Below are positions 41,961 to 48,424 of a stretch of 64,000 nt of DNA, piece by piece (the first letter of the stretch is position 1; every line of letters starts with the position of its first letter). The notes below the pieces were generated by a model. The model was not told the DNA's origin. It worked only from the letters and a program-made list of their open reading frames with translations, and made no database searches. The stretch is from DAITPV01 sp050692555. Its GTDB lineage: Bacteria; Actinomycetota; UBA4738; CALAEC01. The DNA lies in contig JBOGVS010000008.1 in NCBI GenBank assembly GCA_050692555.1, forward strand, positions 1-64,000, read 5' to 3'. The position numbers and the translations under genes were made by a program.

Positions 41961-43133
41961 GTGCCCGGCCGGGCTGCCGCGCTGTGCCGGCTGGTGTTCA
42001 ACTTCCGCCTGCTGGCGGTGTCCTTCACCCTGCTGTGGGTGCCCCGGTGGGAAGGCGACCTGTACGTGGTGCTCGGGTTCCTGGCCGCCTCCGGCCTGGC
42101 GGCCTTCGCCGCGGCCCGGTTCTGGCGGCCGGTTTCCTCGGCGCTGTCCCGGCACCCCGCCCTCCTCGGCGTGGACCTGGTGGTGACCATGGCCATCCTC
42201 ACGGTGCTCGGCCCCGAGAGCCCCTTCTTCTACGTCACCCTGGGGACCGCGCTGCTGGCCGGGGTCCTGTACGGCTGGACCGGGGCAGCGGTGTTCTCCG
42301 GGTTGCTGCTGCTGACGTACTGGGTCGGGCTGGTCCTGCGGTCGGGGGCCACGGAGGTCGACACCTACCAGGCCCTGGTCGGCACGCCCCTCCTGTATCC
42401 GCTGGCCGCCGCGGCGGGGGCCGCGGTTCGCCGGCTGCTCGACAGGCAGGTGGAGACGGAAGCCGCCCTGGCCGCGGCCGGCCGAGCCACGGCGGTCGAG
42501 CGGGAGCGGGCCCGGCTGGCCAGGGAGATGCACGACTCTCTGGCCAAGACCCTCCACGGGCTGGCCCTCTCCGCGGCGGCCCTTCCCGGGTGGGTGGAGC
42601 GTGACCCCGCCAGGGCCACCGCGGAGGCCGGGGTGCTGGAGGCCGCCGCCCGCCGGGCGGCCGGGGAGGCTCGCGGGTTGATCGGGGACCTCCGGGCGGA
42701 CAGCCCGGACTCGCCCCTGGGGCGGGCGGTCAGCGAGTACGTCGAGGTGTGGTCCAGGAAGTCGGGCGTGGACGCCGAGGTTCGGAACGGGGACGTTCCC
42801 GAGCCCCCGGCGGACGTCCGGTGGGAGCTCTTCTGTATCCTCCGCGAGGCGCTGGTCAACGTGGAGCAACATGCGAGAGCCCGGCGAGTAACCGTCACCC
42901 TGGATCCCACGGACGCCGGTCTCCGGTTGCAGGTGGCCGACGACGGGAAGGGCCTGGCCGTCCCCGATGACCTGCGCACGTTGTCCGCTGGCGGGCACTT
43001 CGGGCTGGTCGGCATGCGCGAGCGGGCCGAACGGGGGGGTGGTTCCCTGGTGATCGACTCGTCGCCGGGCCGCGGGGTCCGGATCGTGGCGGTGGTTCCG
43101 GTCGGCCGCGCGGAGGCTGGAGGGCCGGGGTGA
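41961..43133 (+). CDS. NarL-type sensor histidine kinase within the Tad locus
   Basis: About 390 residues. Four to six membrane helices in the first half carry no large sensor domain. The HisKA_3 box with phospho-His is LAREMHDSLAKTLHGLALSA. HATPase_c shows LREALVNVEQHARA, ADDGKG and GHFGLVGMRERAERGGG. GTG 41961 is taken; TTG 41919 inside tadC is possible, and neither has a good ribosome site. Its stop overlaps the response regulator start. It lies between tadC and flp, so it may control pilin expression. Confidence 0.83.
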   Translation: MPGRAAALCRLVFNFRLLAVSFTLLWVPRWEGDLYVVLGFLAASGLAAFAAARFWRPVSSALSRHPALLGVDLVVTMAILTVLGPESPFFYVTLGTALLAGVLYGWTGAAVFSGLLLLTYWVGLVLRSGATEVDTYQALVGTPLLYPLAAAAGAAVRRLLDRQVETEAALAAAGRATAVERERARLAREMHDSLAKTLHGLALSAAALPGWVERDPARATAEAGVLEAAARRAAGEARGLIGDLRADSPDSPLGRAVSEYVEVWSRKSGVDAEVRNGDVPEPPADVRWELFCILREALVNVEQHARARRVTVTLDPTDAGLRLQVADDGKGLAVPDDLRTLSAGGHFGLVGMRERAERGGGSLVIDSSPGRGVRIVAVVPVGRAEAGGPG

Positions 43134-43789
43134 TCCGGGTGCTGGTCGTCGACGACAACCCCGTGATCCGTTCGGGTGTTCGGAGCCTCCTGGAGGCCGA
43201 CCCGGAGATCGAGGTGGTGGCCGAGGCCTCGGACGGCCAGGAGGCCATCGCCCGGGCCCGGGAGCACCGGCCCGACGTGGTGTTGCTCGACGTGCGGATG
43301 CCGGTGATGGACGGAGTGGCCGCCGCGGAACCGCTGAGCCGCGATGCCAAGGTGATGATGCTCACCTACGGGGAGGACACCGAGATGGTGGCAGGCGCCA
43401 TCCGGGCTGGCGCCGCCGGCTACCTGGTGCACGGCAGGTTCAGCCCCGAAGACCTGGTCCGGGCGGTGCGCGACCTGAACCAGGGGCGGCAGGTCCTCTC
43501 GCCGGCGGTGGTTCCCAAGGTGTTCGAGGCCATGCGGGAAGGAGGCCCCCAAGCCGAGCGGGAGGGTCCCTCCGAGCTGACCGAGCGGGAGCGCGAGGTC
43601 ATGAACCTGTTGGTGCAGGGGCTGTCGAACCCGGACATCGCCGGCCGCCTGTTCATCAGCGAGAAGACCGTCAAGAATCACATCAACCGGATCTATGCCA
43701 AGCTCGGGGTCTCCGACCGGGCCAAGGCCATCGCCGTGTGGCTGGGCACCCTGGGCCCCGACCCCACCCCCCCTCACGGTGGTCCCTGA
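43130..43789 (+). CDS. NarL/LuxR response regulator within the Tad locus
   Basis: 219 residues. The receiver has VVDDNPVIRSG, the phospho-acceptor Asp in VVLLDVRMPV, the switch Thr in MLTYGED and a His in place of the usual Lys-Asp (YLVHGRF), an atypical position. The LuxR helix-turn-helix runs SELTEREREVMNLLVQGLSN and FISEKTVKNHINRIYAKLGV. The missing conserved Lys could alter phosphorylation-driven switching. GTG at 43130 overlaps the kinase stop. A 14-base palindrome CTGGGCCGGCCCAG at 43795 follows. Confidence 0.85.
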   Translation: MIRVLVVDDNPVIRSGVRSLLEADPEIEVVAEASDGQEAIARAREHRPDVVLLDVRMPVMDGVAAAEPLSRDAKVMMLTYGEDTEMVAGAIRAGAAGYLVHGRFSPEDLVRAVRDLNQGRQVLSPAVVPKVFEAMREGGPQAEREGPSELTEREREVMNLLVQGLSNPDIAGRLFISEKTVKNHINRIYAKLGVSDRAKAIAVWLGTLGPDPTPPHGGP

Positions 43790-43904
43790 TCCCCCTGGGC
43801 CGGCCCAGCCGCCAAGATGGGTCCCCGGGCCCTTCATGCCGCCTCACGCTGCGCCTAGCCTTACCGACGAGAGTTTGGGATAGGCTGGCGAAAGGAGGCA
43901 AACC

Positions 43905-44117
43905 ATGACAGAGCTCCTGGTCAGGGCCAAGGTGGCCTTCGATGGGTTCGTCGCCGGACTGAAGGACCGGGCCCGCGACGAGCGTGGGGCGCTCTCTGTC
44001 GAGTACGTTGGCCTGGTGATCTTCATCGTCGGATTGGTGCTCGCCGTTTGGGCCTCGGGTGTGGCGGGCAAGATCACGAGCAAGATCACGGAGTGGGTCA
44101 ACCTGATCCTGGGGTAG
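43905..44117 (+). CDS. flp: Flp-type major pilin
   Basis: 70-residue prepilin. The 28-residue leader ends in Gly28, with Glu33 at +5 and Tyr34 at +6 (RGALSVEYVGLVIFIVGL), followed by the single hydrophobic helix and a short C-terminal helix (ITEWVNLILG). It is the structural subunit of the pilus made by the tad genes. Strong GAAAGGAGG ribosome site. The segment RGALSVEYVGLVIF and GLVLAV is matched closely in the toxin at 31353. Confidence 0.93.
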   Translation: MTELLVRAKVAFDGFVAGLKDRARDERGALSVEYVGLVIFIVGLVLAVWASGVAGKITSKITEWVNLILG

Positions 44118-44127
44118 ATCGATCGAG

Positions 44128-45108
44128 GTGAGAGTGTCGCGTCGAACGACTCGAGGCGGCGAGGAGGGCCAGGTGCTCCTGGCCCTCCTCTCGCTGTTCA
44201 TGGCTCTGGTCACCGCTGGGGTGGTGCTGTTCCAGGTGGGCCGGGCCACGGACCTCCGGGCCCGAGCCCAGACGGCCGCCGACGCCGCCGCCCTGGCCGC
44301 GGCCCGGGAGCTCCGGGATCAGCTCCTGACCCAGGTCCTGACCACCGGCGCGGCCGGGACCCAGGCGATCGACGAGGGGGCCATCCAAGCCGCCGCGGCC
44401 GACTACGCCGAGCGCAACGGGGCCCGCCTGGTCTCCTACCGTCGCTCCGCTCTCGACGTGTTCGTCACCGTGGAGACCATGGAGGCCCTCGGTGAGCGGG
44501 CCCGTCCCGTCGGTGACCGGGACGACCGGGGAGTGGCCCGGGCCCGGGCTCGCCTCGATCCCGTGTACACGCTCGGTGTGGCACCCACCGCCGTGGGCGG
44601 GGGCTCCGGGCTCTCCGAGGAGGAGCTGGAGCGGCTGGCGGAGGCGGCGGGGGGCGATCGGGTCCTGTCGAACTCCGCCCTTCGGGTGAACGGCAGCGAC
44701 TGCTTCGCCGGCGTCGACGTCGTCCACCTCCAGGACGCCATGAAGATCGCCATCCTCAGGGCGGAGGCCATCCTGGGCGCCCCCTTGGTCCTGACCGATG
44801 GGTATCGCACCTACGCGTGCCAGGCGTACCTGTTCGAGACGGTGACCGGCCCAGTGGCCCCACCGGGCCAGTCCATGCACAACTACGGGCTCGCCATCGA
44901 CGTGGCCAACTACGGAGCCCTGGTTTCCGCCGCGGCTCAGGTGGGGTTGTGCCAGCCGCTGCCGTCAAACGACCCCGTGCACTTCTCGCCGGCCAGCGGG
45001 CCGGAGTGCGGCGGTGTGGCCGGGTCGCTGGGGCCCGGCGGGGCTTTCGGCGGCGACCCGACCTCCTTCGTCAACTACGAGATGCGCTTGGTCCGATACC
45101 AGGGCTGA
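44128..45108 (+). CDS. TadG-like N-terminus fused to VanY/M15 D,D-carboxypeptidase
   Basis: 326 residues. The start EGQVLLALLSLFMALVTAG is a TadG-like membrane anchor, and RAQTAADAAALAAARELR is the typical TadG segment after it. From about 195 the protein is a peptidase M15B domain: DGYRTYACQ (224-232), zinc ligands His251 and Asp258 in SMHNYGLAIDVA, and His285 in DPVHFS. It probably trims D-Ala-D-Ala ends of peptidoglycan peptides around the pilus path through the wall. GTG 44128 (or 44134). It follows flp by 10 bases. Confidence 0.82.
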   Translation: MRVSRRTTRGGEEGQVLLALLSLFMALVTAGVVLFQVGRATDLRARAQTAADAAALAAARELRDQLLTQVLTTGAAGTQAIDEGAIQAAAADYAERNGARLVSYRRSALDVFVTVETMEALGERARPVGDRDDRGVARARARLDPVYTLGVAPTAVGGGSGLSEEELERLAEAAGGDRVLSNSALRVNGSDCFAGVDVVHLQDAMKIAILRAEAILGAPLVLTDGYRTYACQAYLFETVTGPVAPPGQSMHNYGLAIDVANYGALVSAAAQVGLCQPLPSNDPVHFSPASGPECGGVAGSLGPGGAFGGDPTSFVNYEMRLVRYQG

Positions 45109-45114
45109 CCCCCG

Positions 45115-46398
45115 ATGCGAGGGCGCCCTCTCCCCATCCTGCTGCTCGCGGGCCTGTCCGCCCTGTGGACGGCCCCTCATGGCGACGCGTCCGCGCAGGA
45201 GGAGGAGCCCCAGCCCTCGGTCCTGCTGATCATGGACTCGTCGGGCTCGATGTTGGCCGACGATGGGACCGGGCGCCCCAAGATCGACGCCGCCAAGGAG
45301 GCCCTCACCTCGCTGGTGGACGAGCTCCCCGAGGGCGTCCTGGTGGGACTCCGGGTGTACGGCCACCGGGTACCGAACACCGACAAGGCCCGCGGTTGCC
45401 GGGACACCGAGCTGATCGTCCCGGTCGGTCCTCTGGAGCGGGCGGGGATGAAGGACCGGATCCGCTCGTACCAGGCCAGGGGGTTCACTCCCATCGGGCT
45501 CTCCCTTCGCCTGGGGGCCCGGGACCTGCCGGCGGAAGGAGAGCGGACCATCATCCTGGTCTCCGACGGGATCGACACCTGCGCCCCGCCGGACCCCTGC
45601 CGGGTGGCCCAGGGGCTGGCCCGACAGGACATCGAGCTGACCATCGAGACCGTGGGATTCCAGGTCGATCCCCAGGCCCGAGATCAGCTCCGATGCATCG
45701 CCCGGGTCACCGGGGGCTCGTACCAGGACGCCGCCGACGCCGGAGAGCTGGCCGAAGGGCTCGAGGTCCTCGCCCTGCGAGCATTGCGACTGTTCGAGGC
45801 CCAGGGGATCCCCGTGCAGGGCGCCCCCGTCCCCGATGGCGCACCGATCATCGGGCCGGGGCAGTACACCGACTCCATCTCTCCGGGGGAGACCCTGTGG
45901 TACGGGGTGGACCTGGCCACGGGCCAGTCCCTGGAGGCCTCCGCCACCATGGTGGTGCAGGGCCCGGGAGCGGGGCTGGGCTCCACGGCCGTATTCGAGA
46001 TGGGGGTGGCCAACCCCGCCGGCGAGGTGGACGTCAACGCCCGCGAGGTGGCCTTCGGCGTGGGCCAGGAGTCGCAGTCCGTGGCCGTGGCGGGACAGCC
46101 GGTGGGATCGGGCGACGTGCTGTATGGGTCGCCGGGCACCTACTTCTTCACGGTCACACTGGCGGATGCCGGCGGCGAGCTCCCGGAGAGCGAGTATCCC
46201 CTGGAGCTGGTGGTGGGCGTGTCGGGGCAGCCGGGCGGCCAGGGAGGGGACGGCGACGAGGGGGATGAGCGGGAGGAAGGACAGGGCATCGTGGCCGACC
46301 GGGGTCCGGGGCCCGCGTTGGTGGTGGGGGCGGCCTTCGGCTTGCTGGGCGTCCTGGCCGGCGCCCTGGGGGTGGCCAGGATCGGAAGGCGGCGGTGA
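45115..46398 (+). CDS. Secreted/membrane-anchored von Willebrand factor A protein
   Basis: 427 residues. A signal peptide (about 1-27) is followed by a vWA domain with the MIDAS motif DSSGS (41-45) and the later TPIG threonine and SDG aspartate positions. A beta domain follows from about residue 240 (GQYTDSISPGETLWYGVDL to SEYPLELVVGV), then a Gly/Asp/Glu linker and a C-terminal membrane helix (about 397-420). The beta domain is paralogous to the next gene product. It may act as a surface adhesin or a chaperone for pilus parts. ATG 45115 is six bases after the previous stop. Confidence 0.8.
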   Translation: MRGRPLPILLLAGLSALWTAPHGDASAQEEEPQPSVLLIMDSSGSMLADDGTGRPKIDAAKEALTSLVDELPEGVLVGLRVYGHRVPNTDKARGCRDTELIVPVGPLERAGMKDRIRSYQARGFTPIGLSLRLGARDLPAEGERTIILVSDGIDTCAPPDPCRVAQGLARQDIELTIETVGFQVDPQARDQLRCIARVTGGSYQDAADAGELAEGLEVLALRALRLFEAQGIPVQGAPVPDGAPIIGPGQYTDSISPGETLWYGVDLATGQSLEASATMVVQGPGAGLGSTAVFEMGVANPAGEVDVNAREVAFGVGQESQSVAVAGQPVGSGDVLYGSPGTYFFTVTLADAGGELPESEYPLELVVGVSGQPGGQGGDGDEGDEREEGQGIVADRGPGPALVVGAAFGLLGVLAGALGVARIGRRR

Positions 46399-47102
46399 CC
46401 CGCAGAGGGTGGCTCGCCGGTGCCCTGGCGGCCGCGGCCATGGGAACGGCTCCGGTCTTGGCGCAGACGGGCCAGCCCGTCGAAGGAGGAGGGAGCTTCG
46501 CGGAGGCTCCGGTCCTGGCCGCGGGGACGTACTCGGACACCATCCGGCTCACCGAGAAGCTGTTCTACGCGGTGGACCTGGCGGAGGGACAGCGCCTCTC
46601 GGTGCGGGCCATCATCTCCGGAGCCCGGCCCCAGGCGATCACCGCCTTCGCCGCGGGGCGCCTCAGCCTGTACAGCCCGGCCCGGTCCGAAGACGTGGGG
46701 GCGGCCGTCTCCGGTCTCCTCCAGGGAGGCGGCTCCCAGCTGGTGCTGGTGGCGGAGGGAGGAGTGGTGGGTGGCTCGGAGCCGGGCTACGAACAGGCGG
46801 GGACGTACTTCATCACCGTCTCCCTTGACGAGGGGAACCTGGAGGATCTGGAGTACCCCGTGACCCTCACTCTGTCGGTGGCCGGCGCGCCCGCTTCCCC
46901 CACCGCCGGCCCCACGGCGGGCCCCACATCGAGCCCCTCGCCGGTCCCAACGCCCACCGAGGTCGGCCTCCCGGGCTCCCAGGCGGAGGAAGGATGGACG
47001 TTCCCGGAGCTGGTGGTGGTGGGGGCCGGGAGCTTCGGTGTGGGGGCTCTGGTGGGGGGCCTGGGGATGGCCCTCCGGCGTCTGCGGGCCCGGGGCTCCT
47101 GA
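46395..47102 (+). CDS. Secreted membrane-anchored protein, paralogue of the vWA C-terminal domain
   Basis: 235 residues. An N-terminal signal with RRGWLAGALAAAAMGTAPVLA precedes one beta domain whose motifs (AGTYSDTIRLTEKLFYAVDL, then AGTYFITVSLDEGNLEDLEY) parallel those of the preceding vWA protein. A Pro/Thr/Ser-rich stalk and a membrane helix (about 205-225) follow, with a basic tail. It is the same architecture without the vWA domain. GTG 46395 overlaps the upstream stop (GTGA). Function unknown. Confidence 0.65.
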   Translation: MTRRGWLAGALAAAAMGTAPVLAQTGQPVEGGGSFAEAPVLAAGTYSDTIRLTEKLFYAVDLAEGQRLSVRAIISGARPQAITAFAAGRLSLYSPARSEDVGAAVSGLLQGGGSQLVLVAEGGVVGGSEPGYEQAGTYFITVSLDEGNLEDLEYPVTLTLSVAGAPASPTAGPTAGPTSSPSPVPTPTEVGLPGSQAEEGWTFPELVVVGAGSFGVGALVGGLGMALRRLRARGS

Positions 47103-47120
47103 GCAGAGGGAGGAGCGGTA

Positions 47121-47657
47121 GTGACCGCCAAAGGCGTCGATGAGTGGCGCTCGATCTTCGAACGGCTGGGCTTCCCCGACCCGGGGGCCGCTGTTCGGGC
47201 GGAGCTCGAGGAGGAGAATGCGCACCTGGCCCAGCACCTGTTCCTCCGCCTGGCCTGGAGGGCCGTGGTGGCCGAGGACGACACCTCGTGGATCGACCAC
47301 CACCGTGACCGGGCGGCTCGTCACCCGAACGCGCCGCTGGCCGGAGCGGGGCTGGCCCTGGAGCGCCTCCTGGCCGCGGGAGCCGATCCCCGCGACCTGA
47401 CCGACGTGGTCCGCGGCCTCCAGTACGAGACGCTGTTCGACGTGTGCGACGTCCTCGACAGCCGCCATCACCACCTCGAGGAGGAGTTCGGCCCGGAGCT
47501 AGCCGAGGAGCTGTTCGACGCGGGCTGGACCCTGATCGAGATCGACCAGGAGGGCCGGCACGGCCGGGAGTTCGGGATGCTTCACGAGGGGGTCCTGAGC
47601 ATGGATCCCACGAGGCGAGAGATGCGTCCGCGGCCGGGTCCGGACGCCCTGGCCTGA
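47121..47657 (+). CDS. Hypothetical helical protein
   Basis: 178 residues, predicted all-helical and acidic, with a histidine cluster (DSRHHHLEEEFGPELAEELF) near residue 113. The segment DLTDVVRGLQYETLFDVCDVLD is amphipathic. There is no signal peptide or membrane segment. GTG 47121 with GGGAGGAGCGG upstream. It follows the pilus-linked secreted proteins by 18 bases, so cotranscription is likely, but its role is unclear. Confidence 0.55.
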   Translation: MTAKGVDEWRSIFERLGFPDPGAAVRAELEEENAHLAQHLFLRLAWRAVVAEDDTSWIDHHRDRAARHPNAPLAGAGLALERLLAAGADPRDLTDVVRGLQYETLFDVCDVLDSRHHHLEEEFGPELAEELFDAGWTLIEIDQEGRHGREFGMLHEGVLSMDPTRREMRPRPGPDALA

Positions 47658-47665
47658 GCGCTCGG

Positions 47666-48424
47666 GTGGCGAGGGACCGGCGAGCGACGCGGCTGTTCGC
47701 ATTGCTGGGCTCGGGGGAGTTCGAGCCGTGGGCCGCGGAGGCCGACCGGTGGCTCCTGGACCGGGCCACCGGCGACGGCAGCGTCCTGCTGCTTCCCATG
47801 GCCAGCGCCCCGGAGGGCGACGAGGTGTTCGACCGATGGGGACAGATGGGACTGGACCACTACCGGGGGATGGGAGTGAGGGCCGAGATCCTTCCGCTGA
47901 AGACTCGAGAGGACGCCGAGCGCGAGGACCTGGCCGGTCGCCTGTCGGACGCCTCGGAGGTGTTCTTCTCCGGAGGGAACCCCGCATTCCTCACGGCGTC
48001 CCTGCGCGACACGACGTTCTGGCGGCGGCTGGTGCAGGAGCTGGACCGGGGCCTGGCCTATGGAGGGTGCAGTGCGGGCGTCGCGGTGCTGGGCGAGGTT
48101 GTTCCCGACAGCAGGCACCTGATCCCCGGGGCGACCTCGTTCCCCGATGACCTGTGGAGCCCGGGGCTGGGGCTGTTCCCCCGGGTCACGTTCTCGCCAC
48201 ACTGGGACACCGTGGAGACCTTCTACCCCGGAGCCCGGGGCCGCATCGAAGCGGCGGTCCCCAAGGGCTCTCGCCTGGTGGGGCTTGACGAGCGCACCGC
48301 GATGCTCGGCGATGGACGGGAGTGGACGGTGGTCGGGGACGGCGCCGTCTACGTGTTGGAGGACGGAAGGTGGACGTCGTTCCCCGCGGGAACGTCGTTC
48401 ACCGCCGACCTCACCGCCGGCTGA
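47666..48424 (+). CDS. Peptidase S51-family (cyanophycinase/dipeptidase E-like) protein
   Basis: 252 residues. LFALLGSGEFEPWAAEADRW opens the S51 fold. The nucleophile Ser lies in YGGCSAGVAVLGEVV, and SEVFFSGGNPAFL is the conserved G-G-x-P segment before it. A putative His partner is in FSPHWDTVE. Members hydrolyse peptides after Asp, or cyanophycin; the substrate is uncertain. The GTG at 47666 is nine bases after the preceding stop. Its last 76 bases overlap the 3' end of argGH on the other strand. Confidence 0.75.
   Translation: MARDRRATRLFALLGSGEFEPWAAEADRWLLDRATGDGSVLLLPMASAPEGDEVFDRWGQMGLDHYRGMGVRAEILPLKTREDAEREDLAGRLSDASEVFFSGGNPAFLTASLRDTTFWRRLVQELDRGLAYGGCSAGVAVLGEVVPDSRHLIPGATSFPDDLWSPGLGLFPRVTFSPHWDTVETFYPGARGRIEAAVPKGSRLVGLDERTAMLGDGREWTVVGDGAVYVLEDGRWTSFPAGTSFTADLTAG

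Noticed and set aside
38525..42202. Very long open frame antisense to the tad genes (about 1,225 codons)
   Set aside because: High-GC third positions keep the opposite strand open; the product is Arg/Gln/Gly/His-rich without protein motifs, while the plus strand holds clear Tad proteins.
43795..43808. Palindrome CTGGGCCGGCCCAG as terminator of the tad operon
   Set aside because: There is no loop and no T run; in this GC-rich DNA such palindromes occur by chance.
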